Positions 1 through 10,150 are shown, counted from the stretch's first letter. The stretch: 33,533 nt of DNA from Sperchopsis tessellata (GCA_033557685.1 JAWQRN010000229.1:1-33533); one strand, 5' to 3'. The notes: generated from the letters alone by a model not told the origin. A program made the numbers and translations.

Positions 1-30
<30 letters not shown>
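1..30. repeat. (TA)n microsatellite
   Basis: The window opens with an uninterrupted run of TA dinucleotides that probably continues to the left of the window. It is simple-sequence DNA. Confidence 0.95.
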
Positions 31-31
<1 letters not shown>

Positions 32-480
32 CTTGTTATACAAATAGGAAGTTTTTAATACTTAATTTTTTAAATTTTCTACTTTCATTTTTCTACAAAA
101 ATTTAAGTTTCGAAAACTTAAATAGTACGAAGAACATAACACAATTAATTGCTTCAAGGGAAAATATTCACGACAATAATTAACTGAATGTTATTTCAAT
201 TTGAACGGGCAAAATTATCATGAAAATAGTGAGAGTTTTAGATTTTGTGTGAAGATTCAAAGATATTCTCAACATTCTCCTAAAAGAGAATTACAAGATA
301 TAAATCTGTGATTTGTTTATTATTATAAATAAAAACAAAATCTCTTGTTTTAAATTTGAAATATTAGCACATTAAAGTTAGGTGGCTATTAATCTTCAAT
401 GATCGTCTCAATCGAAGCCAGCTTTGATTCTGAAGGATGTGAAAAAAAGGTACCCCAATAATATTGAAGTAGTATGAATT
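31..480. other. AT-rich spacer, nothing recognised
   Basis: I see no conserved reading frame, terminal repeat or RNA motif here, only A/T-rich sequence with stops in all frames. Confidence 0.6.
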
Positions 481-483
481 ACT

Positions 484-645
484 AAAAAATAGGTTTTTAT
501 TAAAACAAAGAAGGGTGACGAATCTTTTCAACATGATTCTTAAAATAAAGAACCATGTCAGTTTCCTGTTTAGGAAGATGATAAAACTTAACATGCAAAT
601 AACGATCTAGACCACATAATTTCCTAGACCAATCCAAATGAATTT
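484..645 (-). other. Unrecognised open stretch on the minus strand
   Basis: About 53 codons read without a stop on the minus strand. The peptide looks protein-like rather than low-complexity (it includes LDRYLHVKFYHLP and YFKNHVEKIRHP). After the stop, a further stretch in a nearby frame reads SESKLASIETIIED at about 391-435. This could be a decayed transposable-element protein or chance. I do not recognise the family and give no function. Confidence 0.25.
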
Positions 646-759
646 TAGTACCATGTCTGCATACTTTGGTGGCGTCATATATTGACTAAACTGGGCAAAT
701 ATAGAAAGGTGTATTCAAAGAAGCAATTTCTTAGATATGTGTCTTATACTGAGTAATTT

Positions 760-1352
760 CAACTATATGAACTTTTAGGTATATATTTACTTATGAATAT
801 GATACAGGTATTCTTATTGTAATCTATTTGATTCTGTTATAATTTTTTATTTAAAACTATAGCATTTTGCTGGTTATTTTAACTTCCTTACTATTCGATA
901 TTGGCATTTAATAATAGTTTGATGTTGATAGGTTTTGTTTATAACTGTTCATCAATTTATATTTGTAGATGCTCTAGTCCTTCATTTGTTGATTGAGTGG
1001 ACAATTACTTGCTAAATTGTCCTCCGTGTTTGTTTACTACAGTTTTCTTGCTGATTTTGTTTGTTTATCACAATTTATTAAATGTTGTCTTTGAGTGTTG
1101 CAGTATAGTCAGTGGATGACACTTTGTATCGATTGCTATTGAAGTATTCGAGAGGATCGTATCTCGTGTTCAATTTTATTTTACATTACTTGGTGGCACC
1201 TGTTTTTTGTTGATTGATTTTGTTGATTAACCTTTTTCTTCGATGACTCCTCGTCATCTGTTAAAATCATTTGATCGTGTATACATGTAGGCAGTAGTTT
1301 GACTTTTAAGTCTCCATGTTCCTAATACCTACTTGTTTTCTTATATTGTAGA
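760..1352 (+). other. T-rich, G-over-C asymmetric stretch
   Basis: The plus strand is visibly T-rich with more G than C, with many TGTT, TTGTTT and TTGATT words, unlike the more balanced flanks. It includes a short perfect hairpin at about 1242-1258 (GATGAC, 5-nt loop, GTCATC). It runs directly into the hammerhead-like motif at 1353, so it may be an untranslated part of a Penelope-like element. No coding sequence is seen. Confidence 0.35.
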
Positions 1353-1392
1353 TACCCTAGAAGAAGGAATAATTAATTCCGAAACGTCGGTA
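1353..1392 (+). ncRNA. Hammerhead-like ribozyme core (copy E)
   Basis: The motif reads CTAGAAGAA, then a 5-bp stem GGAAT/ATTCC around an AATTA loop, then GAAACGTCGG. A hammerhead core needs CUGANGA, stem II, then GAAA and a cleavage-side GUC/GUH context. Here GAAAC, GTC and stem II are intact, and CTGAAGA has one extra A (CT-A-GAAGA). Such cores are known in the terminal repeats of Penelope-like elements. No Penelope coding sequence adjoins it; a LINE remnant begins about 25 bp downstream. The strand is set by the order of the core boxes. Activity is doubtful because of the inserted base. Confidence 0.5.
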
Positions 1393-1414
1393 GATTGTAG
1401 GAAAATAATTTTAA

Positions 1415-2140
1415 TAGAAATATTTAGAACATATTTCTATTTCCTTCGACGACAAATGTGATGATACCCATATGATGAAAACGAGGCACGCAGATTATTA
1501 AAGTGGTGGCGCCCAACATATGACTCACTACTCTTTTCTGCAATTCAAAGATGTGGTCCACGGTAGAAGTCTGTCCCCAGTGTATAAGACCATACCGAAT
1601 GCAAACTCCAACGTGCGCAATGTACATCATCATCAAATGGACTAGGTCAATGGACGGTCTATATCTGAAAATTTCAAAAATATTCAAAAATTATAGCCTC
1701 CGAACAAGTGAATCAATAAACTCTGTGGATTCTACCCATTGTAAAGTTTTGGAATTTAAGCGAACCAAACTACTTGCATCAAATGCACGAACAAACGTTA
1801 AAAGTATCATATATGTGAGTTTACTAGACGGATTCAAATCGTTTCACAACCTAAGTTGAACATGATTGGAGGTTGCCCATCTCCACCAATTAGAAATCAA
1901 TTTCGGAACCAACATCCAAAAAGTATTATCAATGAACGTGGCACACATTTTACTAATTCTAATAGCACATCTATTACACGAAAACATAGTAAATGATGCC
2001 ATAATATTTAAAAGACTTGCGAGGAGGCGGATAGCAAATCGATATTAAAATCTCCCCTATTATCAAACACAGTTCTGCCTATAAATATTCAGCCGATCCA
2101 AAAGAAACTAAGAGTGTAGTTTCTTTAATACATTTTTTAT
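1415..2140 (-). pseudogene. Non-LTR retrotransposon remnant LINE-1 (jockey-like endonuclease and RT pieces)
   Basis: Read on the minus strand, the right part carries apurinic-endonuclease motifs: GDFNIDLLS near 2030-2060, then ATFIDNTFW near 1914-1945. The left part carries the end of a reverse-transcriptase ORF: LNSKTLQWVESTEF near 1715-1760, then YGLIHWGQ, FELQKRVV and a GIITF motif in the open stretch 1424-1687. These match the order in jockey-superfamily ORF2 proteins, where a tail of the form YG.I.WG....I..LQKR.VR follows the RT domain. The endonuclease end and RT tail lie almost next to each other, so most of the RT domain, including the catalytic FADD block, is deleted around 1850-1870. 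Several stops and frameshifts remain. It is non-functional. Clade assignment within jockey-like elements is uncertain. Confidence 0.7.
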
Positions 2141-2780
2141 ATACGGATATAAACGGAAACTACAAATTTCAAATCGTCATTTAAAATAGAAAGTGAAATT
2201 CCAATAGACCTATTGGCACACGGCAAGACTCACACAAAAGCCACACCGCCAACTGTGTCTACTCTACTGAAAGAAGCTTCACGGAGCTAGTGCACATTCA
2301 GAAAAGCCTATTATATGGACTCTAAAGTCACAAATATCTGTCGGAGTCTTTAAGTTCTCAAAGTATTATTAAGAAGAAAAGCAAACAGGTCTTTGAATAT
2401 AATTAAACTAGCATATCCATTATATCCACAAAAATCCTTCCAGTTTAGTAATAGGTTTCAACTAATCAAAACATCCTTCTAGATCCAGATAATAATCTGT
2501 ATGAAATTTTATATTATAGCAGCATTTGTATTCCTATAATTATTATTTTTTGGATCGTCTTCAAATTTAGTTATTATAGTTTAAAAACGTATGTAATTAA
2601 GAATACACAGGTACAAATAAGTACGCCTCGTAAAAATATATGGAACATGTTCGCGTAAAATATAGTCACTGCTAACCAACATTAATTCTATTGAGTGGCT
2701 ATGAGAACAAATTTTCACTCCATTCTCCAAAGTTGTCACCCTAATCAAATTTAAAACTTGAGCAAAAGTTCAATCCTGCC
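2141..2780. other. AT-rich spacer
   Basis: No coding or repeat signature recognised. The part next to 2140 may hold further decayed upstream endonuclease sequence of the LINE remnant. Confidence 0.5.
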
Positions 2781-3260
2781 TAACCAGGAAAGTTTAGCAA
2801 CAACGTACTATGAACGAGGAATTGAGAACAAAGTTGAAACACACGGTGAGTGCTTGCTCATCTCCTCCGCAGTGGGTACGTGGTTCCATTCGAACAACAA
2901 CAATGGGTGCGCGTGGGATACCGCAAACAGAAGTCTCGGAGACTACACGAAGAGGAGAGTCTTGCGAGAGAGTGTTTGAATGTCTGTGCATGTATACGGT
3001 AGCAACACGTAGCAACAGAATTATTCTCACACGGCAAACAAACAATGCGATTCGAGTTCGATGGAAGAGCGATGATTGCACGGCAATGCCGGCCGGGCCT
3101 ACCGTTGGCCAGGGGGGCCAGGGGACCCGTGTGAGGGGAGGCAGGTGCCACCGCATTGTTGGTTTGGTGTAGGCGGATCCCGCACGACGATGCATGCCGC
3201 TCCCGACACAGCTTCGTAGTGAACACGCAACCTCCGGGCCGACGGACTAGGATTATGTTG
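2780..3260. promoter_or_regulatory. GC/CpG-rich island with a consensus splice donor
   Basis: This stretch is clearly richer in G+C and CpG than the rest of the window. Long open frames overlap on both strands (for example 2794-3195 and 2858-3286 on minus, 2810-3172 on plus), which is expected from low stop density and is not by itself evidence of coding. On plus, ACACG|GTGAGT at 2845/2846 is a near-ideal 5' splice site. It is preceded by an ATG at 2810 and 12 codons (MNEELRTKLKHT). A promoter with a first exon is one reading; a fragment of an unrelated GC-rich repeat is another. I recognise no protein. Confidence 0.25.
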
Positions 3261-3319
3261 TTCAAGATCTGGAAACCTACGCTCATTAGTTCTGCACTCC
3301 TGCACCTATCGGCGTGGGC

Positions 3320-3430
3320 ACATATATGTGTGCAAGCATATACTCAGACAGATATACACTCTTGCGTCCGAACACGTATATACATACACAAACACACACA
3401 ATTATACAAACACATATACCTTTACATAAA
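3320..3430. repeat. CA/TA-rich low-complexity tract
   Basis: Imperfect ACAC, ATAT and ACAAACAC words follow one another without a fixed unit. It is simple sequence without other signal. Confidence 0.6.
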
Positions 3431-3699
3431 TGCACGAGGGTGTCCTGGCGTTTGCCAGGATGATAGTTTCTCTTTGACTACGACCTGCGATGTTGCATAC
3501 TGAATTGCTAATTACACATGCAACCAGGTTCCTAGCTGCAATTCCAGGAAAGAAGTTGAGATTTAGTAAGGCGTTGCAGAAAAAGTTTCTTCCTAAGAAA
3601 TAGGCGACTCTATAGGAACAGTAGATTGATTTGGGTTCGCAGAACTCCAATCGAACCTATCTATCTGGAGAGCCACTTGGTCGTTCCAAAAAGTCTTTT

Positions 3700-4700
3700 A
3701 TTATATACATAATATTGCGACCGGTTTCGACCACACTAAGTCATTCGGAAGCTAAAAACACAATACAGTAATTAGCGAAATGCAAACCAATTAATTCAAA
3801 CTGATATCCTACCATTTGAGTCAGTGAAGGCAACAGCACTACTAGCAGGTGTCACCAGACCTACCAACTGCAGGACGAAGAATGGTTATCCCCTATTGGG
3901 GATAATTATAAATAAAAGATTGGAGGTGAAATTATGGGATTCGTTTAAGTTAAGAATAGGATTGGATCAACTGCTGAGATATATTTCAAGGCATCTGGCA
4001 ACATCCAGTTTCTCACCCTTGGGATATGTGTGAAGAGAGCAGGACACAACATGACTGGTGAAGCTAGATTTATTTATGGCGTATTTGATGTGTTCCTTAT
4101 ACCATGTGTTAAAATCACGTCTAGTCTGCCCAACACAATCTGCTCCAGAGCTGGAGATAAACCCACTATTGGTTTTGGGGTCAAGCCGGTCTTTGTTCTT
4201 CGCCAGCATGCTGTGTAGAGATCTACCAGGACGAAAGATAATCGTGGCGTCCGCATGAATTACTCTAAAGTATTTAGCTATATTGAAGGAAACAGGTCCA
4301 TAAAAGGGGATGGAAACGTAAAAGTTGGAAGAGGGCTGGCGAACTGGATAACAAATATATTGAAAAATGTATTTAGCTTCCTATCGCAGGCCTTGCGAAC
4401 AATAGGAATAGGGTAACCATTCACACGAGCAACCTGCAAAATAGTACCAAGCTCCAATTGGAAAGAACCGAGCGATAAGGGGATGAAAAAAAGAATTGAA
4501 GAAAGCAAGTTTATGGTTCCTAGAGTGGTTAGAATGAGAAGGATAATGGTCTGCGTGGATAGTTTTTCTGAAAATTTCTAACGGAAAATTGTTTCAGTAA
4601 TTCTTAGTCACAGTTAAATCGAGAAAATTAAAGTCTTTGTTCACCTCCAACCCAGAAGTGAAGGTAAAATTTGAACGAAGGATATTGTTGATCTAAGTAT
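3700..4700 (-). pseudogene. Penelope-like element PLE-1, RT tail plus GIY-YIG region
   Basis: On minus the order is: EVNKDFNFLDLTVTKN (about 4600-4660), the linker between RT and endonuclease; VNGYPIPIVRKACDRKLN (in 4278-4508); then KNKDRLDPKTNSG (in 3967-4209) followed by VGQTRRDF and YKEHIKYAINKSSF. The last two match the GIY-YIG endonuclease block of Penelope-like elements, where the usual form is YIGQTGR.F..R.KEH. The tyrosine-bearing part of the GIY-YIG motif is frameshifted. The RT catalytic half is absent, so the copy is 5'-truncated at about 4700. Downstream comes a hammerhead-like motif on the same strand. Dead element; this lineage differs from PLE-4 in its linker and endonuclease sequence. 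Confidence 0.75.
3711..3760 (-). ncRNA. Degenerate hammerhead-like core at the 3' end of PLE-1 (copy F)
   Basis: On minus, CTTCCGAATGAC is followed by a short loop, then TGGTCGAAACCGGTCGCA. GAAAC and the following CGGTC are clear. A three-base stem II (GAC/GTC) is present, and the CTGANGA box is degraded to CCGAATGA. It lies downstream of the PLE-1 endonuclease region, as expected for a Penelope terminal repeat. Loss of the first core box makes activity unlikely. Confidence 0.45.
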
Positions 4701-5320
4701 ACCCTCTAAAATACTAACATCAAAAATTATATTTTCTGATTTAATTTTAAATGTTATGTCAACAAACTATTTAACATTTAAACGAATAACCGTAGACAAT
4801 TATATAAATCTTCTGGATATTATAGGATGTTAAAGCACATTAAGAAGTAAAAAAAAATTGTATTAATATCTGCAGTAATATACAAGAGATAGTGGGATAG
4901 TTTAGAATATTATATTTATATTCTTTGCTATTTGGTTGCCCAAAGTATTCTCTTTGAGTTTCAAATAACTAAAAAATTACACAGCTAGAAAATAATAAAA
5001 CTGAACACAACTATAAAACATTTTATAAAAATCGGTTTCATATTTACCCAACTTAATCCTGTCTATAGTCTTTTACCTAAATTTACTATTGTCCATAGAA
5101 AAAAATCATACTCAAAAACCATTATTTGAATTATACCAATCACTCTATAACTCATAATCGACTGAAAATTGGTACATGAAAATGTATATATATCATTAAG
5201 TTATAAAAATAGGATTTCTTAATGAACGGTATATATTTAATTTAGTCTAAGCAATTTTGTATACATTATGGTATCAGTTGAAGAATGTTGCGGCTAACCC
5301 TGAGTTAAGTTTTCATTATA
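4701..5320. other. AT-rich spacer
   Basis: No recognisable coding sequence or structured repeat. Confidence 0.6.
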
Positions 5321-5572
5321 GTTTGTTTGTTTGTTTGTTTATTTAACTTCGGCCTATTTATGCTGCTATGGCCAACCACCTACGCCAGGGATTAGGAAAC
5401 TCCACCTGGGAATTTTGCCGCATCTAGTGTTCCCACTGGAATTGGGTTCTTTAACGTGCACGTGGTCTTCATTTACCTACAACACACGGAACCCATTTTT
5501 TGCGCTTCACTCGGAAGACGAATACCACAAAGACTTTTCCTTTATCACAAAAAGCCGACCGCCTCTGAGTCT
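5321..5572 (-). mobile_element. tRNA-derived SINE, copy 1 (5'-truncated)
   Basis: The reverse complement matches the SINE at 26467-26770 along its whole body: a GGTCGGCT stretch, the block around AAAGAACCCAATTCCAG, GCGGCAAAATT, CCTAATCCCTGGCG, GCCATAGCAGC and AATAGGCCGA, then a tail of repeated AAAC (5321-5344 on plus as GTTT repeats). The tRNA-like head with the A and B boxes is missing, so the copy is 5'-truncated near the end of the tRNA part. The tail has more AAAC repeats than copy 2, consistent with less tail decay. A plus-strand open frame here (5331-5624) is antisense chance. Confidence 0.85.
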
Positions 5573-6190
5573 GAGTTCTGGTATAGTGTATTTCTTAAAT
5601 GTCGTCATTAATATAAAAACATAGTTAAAATACCAATTGCAAATAGTACGGATAAGAATTTTTCGAAAAGTTAATTAAAAATTTCTTAAGAAGCAACTGA
5701 AAATGTTATCTAAAATAATTAGAAAAATTATTATTAAAGGACTAGAGAGTAAAAACCTGCCTGTCTATTTACATAGGAGTATAATTATTTGAAATGTATA
5801 TAATTATGATGGAAATACTGCAATTTTTTTTTATACAACCACACTACTAATAAAGTTACTTATTAATTTGATAATATGTTTAAAAACCTTTAATAACTAA
5901 ATATTAGAGCGGTGAATATAAATAGTGTCGGTAAGAAACATAAATGCAAGGAGTCTCTTTATCCGCCACTTGCATGCATGGAAAATGAATAACACGTGGA
6001 AAATATTCTTTCTGTACTTTCATGTGAAATGTTACATATAGTTAACTATGTTTATAAAATAATTATGTGGAGAAATAATTGCAAAGGTAAATTGTCTAAC
6101 TGGGAGGAAGAGTTTGTAGCAATATTACCCTCAAAATTATTACATGTCTAAGGTCAATAAAGTGTGGAAAGCACATAGTAAAACGGGATC
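5573..6190. other. AT-rich spacer
   Basis: Nothing recognised. Confidence 0.6.
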
Positions 6191-6512
6191 ACGACTGACA
6201 TATTAAAATCTGCTTCGGATCAGTTAAATACAGTTCTGGAAAAGCTGAATACGTCATAATATCGAAATAATAGAAGCAGTAAAGTTAACTGTATTTTGCA
6301 ACAATACAAAAATTAGTATAATACGCAAAAGTAGAAATAAAGAAAACCTGAAAAATATCGTCCGATCAAATCCACATATGTGGCTCATACAATCCTTACA
6401 AAAATATTTACAAACACTTTTGATTCTAAACAACCCTAAAAACAGACTTGCTACTGAATCTTACGTTCGTAGACTACGATAAAGCAATTGACGCAAACAA
6501 GACATTTTTTAT

Positions 6513-6760
6513 TTCTTGACTAGCACTTGTGAGAGCTGCATGTTAATCTATTATGAGCACTTTTCAAATCTGATCCGCACCTACATCTAGCATTTTTAAG
6601 AACTACATGGTAATCTATAATTAGCACTTTTAATAGCAACATGCCTTAATAATGTCCCCTGCAACGGCGGACAAAACGTTGGCAAAAATGAAAGTCAATA
6701 CACGGTCATCTCCCGGAAAACCTGAATATAAGATATCTGCAGTTGTTTAGAACGAAGTGT
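6513..6760 (+). mobile_element. Hammerhead-bearing insertion inside LINE-2
   Basis: Related LINEs have only about 60 bp between the AFD palm motif and the IYEKVTS-like motif. Here about 240 bp of unrelated DNA sits there. It contains two copies of a roughly 30-bp direct repeat (near 6535 and 6602, sharing ATG.TAATCTAT and TAGCACTTTT-like words), then hammerhead-like copy A and a segment with TACACGGTCAT and CCCGGAAAACC. A similar order (core, then TACACGGTTTCC and GGAAA) follows the core at the 3' end of PLE-4. I infer a solo Penelope terminal-repeat fragment or a small ribozyme-bearing retroelement. Confidence 0.5.
6644..6690 (+). ncRNA. Hammerhead-like ribozyme core (copy A)
   Basis: A TGTCC/GGACA stem II closes the loop CCTGCAACGGC, followed by AAAACGTTGG. 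The GAAA box has lost its G (AAAAC), and the preceding CTGANGA box is degraded (CTTAATAA). It aligns with copies B, C and D, so the fold was inherited rather than accidental. Confidence 0.5.
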
Positions 6761-7200
6761 AATTCAGGCCTGTTCGCAACTGATTTAAACCATCTATGAA
6801 AAAGTTACATCAAACATTAAGGTTCATAAGAAAACTGAAACGTTTGATACTCAAAAAAGTGTTATACAACTTAAGAGTAAAAATATAGGCTTAATAAAAC
6901 GTAAGTGATGCTCAGCTATGTCAGCCAAATTAAGGACCCACTTATCGAAACCGTAACATGATACATATATTTGGGCCAGCTTATAACGATTGAATGATAT
7001 GTTTCTGTATAGATAGAGTAACCAATAGAGCTAGAATGGAATACAATTGGAGCTCTGGATAATATATTTAAGTCACAGATGCATTTTTGTTGGAAACACA
7101 GATTTTTAGATAAGTGTATTCTGCTTATATTGACATATGCTAGTGAGATGTTGATAGTACGGCATTACATTTACAGAAGCTCCAAACAACGCAAAGCAGT

Positions 7201-7943
7201 ATTGCCGGAGCGCCGGATTTAAATTGGAAATAAAACGAAGTTTTTATTGATTTTATAATTGGATTTTTATTGAGTATTAAATTATTAAATATGAAAAATG
7301 ATGTCGGACAAATATCAACCTTGGCTTTGGCTGCAAATCTTTTTTACTGTCATAACATTTTCGATTACAATTTCACACATTCACGTATCAATTTCATCGA
7401 TAACACGTCGGATTTCGTTCTTGAGGTCGTCAACTGTTTGCAGATTGCTGGTCTAGATCTTGGATGTCAGATAATTCCACAAAAAGAAGTCGCACCGTCT
7501 AGCTGGCCAATTCATGTCCACATTCCGTGAAATTACACGACCAGGAAATTGTTAGTTCAGTAAATCAACTGTTGCTCGAGTTGTTGCTTTCAAAGAAAAA
7601 AGGTCCTATCACGCCGTCTGCCCAAAATCCACACCATACAGTGACCGAGCTTTTGCATCCATTACTGATGCAGTTTCATTAAATTTTTTAATCGATATTC
7701 GGACAGCTCATTTGATGCACTTTCTCGACCAAAAACTCCACGAAGTTTTCGTACCGTCTCCGAAAAATTTTCACCAAATTTGTAAAACGTTTTAACAGCA
7801 ATAACGCGATGTTCTTTCGTATAACGTTCCATATTTTCTAATTGGAAGAATCATAGATTATTATTGTGAAAGTATCGGAGTTACCAACTGCAAAATAAAA
7901 AAATAGCGCGAAATTTAAATCCAGCGTTCAATTTGGGCCACCC
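7201..7943 (-). mobile_element. Mariner-1, internally deleted, inserted in LINE-2
   Basis: The ends share an inverted motif: CGCCGGATTTAAATT at 7211-7225 and, in reverse complement, CGCTGGATTTAAATT at 7912-7926. The element splits the LINE-2 reading between QTTQR (about 7180) and the tail segment that starts about 7944. The right end continues to CAAATTGAACG and GGGTGGCCC on minus; the left end lacks the equivalent outer bases and seems truncated or diverged. The transposase remnant lies inside. Confidence 0.75.
7285..7832 (-). pseudogene. Mariner-superfamily transposase pseudogene (mariner-1)
   Basis: Starting from ATG at 7832, the protein begins MERYTKEHRVIAVKTF and continues through a helix-turn-helix region (FGENFSETVRKLRGVFGR, then NELS). 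After a frameshift it reads KKFNETASVMDAKARSLYG. It then jumps to the C-terminal third (TTRATVDLLN, QFPGRVIS, MNWPARRCDFLWNYL), and ends near IIFHI with a stop at 7285. Normal members are roughly twice as long. The middle, with the first two catalytic Asp residues, is deleted, and the third-Asp region is degraded (WPARRCDF in place of WPPRSPDLTPCDF). Dead transposase of the IS630/Tc1/mariner superfamily. Confidence 0.8.
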
Positions 7944-8190
7944 GTTAGAAGTGCATGGTGATGTTATAGAGATAGTGGAGATGTAGTCTTGGAAATGGTC
8001 AGGGCATCTTGGAATGGGAGCAGATCATCGATGGTCAAAAGAGTTAATCTTGATGAAAACCCAAAGACAGTTGAAACAGAAAACTCAGAAATTATTTGAG
8101 AATTACGTGGATCAGAAGGACGTGCTACCCGGAAAGTGGAACGAACTCGGGGAGACCTCCGTCTAGCAGAAATAAATGGAATTTTAAAGA

Positions 8191-10150
8191 CAATTAAGAT
8201 TGAGGCTTTAAGTATTAACTTTTGTTCTTATTGTTAGTTTACAAAATGAAAAGTCTCTTTCAAATTACACATAATGGTTACTTTTTGGAAAACTCAATTC
8301 AGTTTTTATACCTCTTGCGGGACATCCATGTATGTATTTAGCAGCCAATTCACTGTATATTATAGGGATAGTCAAGATACAGAAGTGGATATATACAGGG
8401 AATCTTGTAAGGTAAATAGATCATAAATTAAATTTGTTGGAGCCGTGAGATAACGTAAGACCAAGACTAAGACAAAACGTGAATGAGAAAGACATACCAA
8501 CCAGCCTTCATTTAATAGTGGATGACTAACACATGATTATGATGGTTTAGTGTATGTCATGTAGTAAACATAGGATTCTAATGCGAGCAGCAACGATCGA
8601 CAGATGCTTACCTTTCTCAGTGTTCATACTGGTGTTTAGCAATTTTAGCAAATTTGCCATAAGAAGGTCGGAAATAAAATATTCTACTCTACTTCTGCAA
8701 TAATTAGATAATAACATTAAAAACTTTTATTTAATTTTTCTTTATTAACAAAGAGAAGTTCCGCGAACATGTTATTGTCAAACGATATAAATTTCAGTAC
8801 TATTCATTGGAAAAACCACAGAGAAAGCTATTTTATGTTCTTAAACAGTATTAGCTCAATTTAAAAGAATACTCACTCTGGCAACTGCATGCAACTTATG
8901 GCTACAGTATAATAGAGTATCGGCCAAACAAGGTTACTGTGGGTTAATTTAAGCGATGTGTTTTATAAAAAGTGAATAGGAAGACAGAGTTCGTATACTG
9001 GACAGTAAGGTTATCCTACACCTACCCTAGGATCAAATACAAGAATTGGTGATGTGTATGTGTGAGTTGTAGGAGTAAAAGATGAACTTATCACACATCT
9101 GCTACATTAGTCATTAGTATATTATATAATTATGACTTTATAATATTTTACTATTTGCTATCTATTTGTTGTATCACTAAACACTAGCGTGCAAAGATAG
9201 CGTTTGGTGTAGCACATTTTAGTTTTATTTTCATTGAATTCTGATCAAGTTTGCCGAGAATTTTATGAAACTTAACACCAATTCATTTGAAAAATGTATA
9301 AATAGTAAATCACGGTACTCTATCCTTTACGATTCCCATAACAAAGACATACATACATCGCGCAGATTTATCTTTCTTCAATACGATTTTCACTAGACAT
9401 TTTACTTAAGTAAATACTTATGAATTACTATGTTCTCAGTTGACACTGTTCGGACAAAAAAAGCATTGTATGTGTCAGTAACTAAGGCATCGACTATATA
9501 TTAATAGTTTTAATAACTCCTATTGGGTCGAAACAATGTAGATGCTCTCTAAAAACTAAGCAGGAAAAGTATTACATTTTATAATTTCTTTTATTTTAGA
9601 AAACATGTCCTGTTAATCTGCTGCATTAAAGCGGATTAATTTACCCATGCATAGAAACAATGAAGTTATTTATATTTATTGTACTATGAAAGTTACTTAT
9701 ATACATATAAAATTTCATTCCTATAAAGAAAAAACTTCCAATGTTAAATAGTTATTCGACAAATTGATTTATGTGCAAACTATACCTGACCACTCACATT
9801 TTTCTTTAAATTCTAGAAAAACTTTGAATTAATAATATCTTAAAGAAATATGTTTACTTAATTATGAGAAGTAATACTATTTATTGCAACACAGGAAATA
9901 TGTAAATAATCACATACTTGCCAGGAAAAAAATAATAACCAAATGCATACACTTGCGTATATGAGAATATATCAACCAGAAGCGTAAGAATGTAAAAACC
10001 TGTCAAGAAAATAGTCACATGGAATGTCTATACAAGTACGAAGACCTTTCACATTAAGTAAGTAAATTACATCAACAATCAGCAAGATCATCATCAGATC
10101 GAAGACGAGGGTCCAGAAGCAGACTAAAGTGGAGCTGTCAATTTATCAAC
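8191..10150. other. AT-rich spacer
   Basis: No gene or repeat family recognised. A small hairpin lies at about 9613-9639 (TTAATCTGC, 9-nt loop, GCGGATTAA). Near 10017 a TWNVYT-like stretch recalls the first endonuclease motif of LINEs but has no supporting neighbours. Confidence 0.55.

Larger units (their letters stand above)
6195..8190 (+). pseudogene. Non-LTR retrotransposon remnant LINE-2 (endonuclease-reverse transcriptase type), twice interrupted
   Basis: Pieces of one reverse transcriptase lie in order on plus, in shifting frames: SRNKENLKNIVR and ILTKIFTN (about 6330-6420), FVDYDKAIDANKT (about 6465-6510, the AFD palm motif degraded), TIYEKVTSNIKVHKKTETF (about 6787-6845), YIYLGQLIT (about 6962-6990), then a run with FKSQMHFCWKHRFLDKC and LTYASEM up to about 7195. 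After a mariner insertion the tail resumes with KWSGHLG, RWSKELIL and WNELGETSV, ending at a TAG near 8166. This order matches the RT tail of elements with a V..Y.YLGQLI motif and a W.GH..R end. The second palm block (FADD) is missing. An insertion sits at about 6513-6760. The element is dead; its clade is unresolved. Confidence 0.75.

Noticed and set aside
1551..1859. 102-codon plus-strand frame
   Set aside because: It is the antisense shadow of the LINE-1 reverse-transcriptase tail on minus.
2794..3286. Long overlapping open frames as protein-coding genes
   Set aside because: Frames on both strands are open together because of GC richness. None has a recognisable motif.
5331..5624. 97-codon plus-strand frame
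   Set aside because: It is antisense to SINE copy 1.
9520..9545. Hammerhead-like GTCGAAAC
   Set aside because: No first core box upstream and no GTC context downstream.
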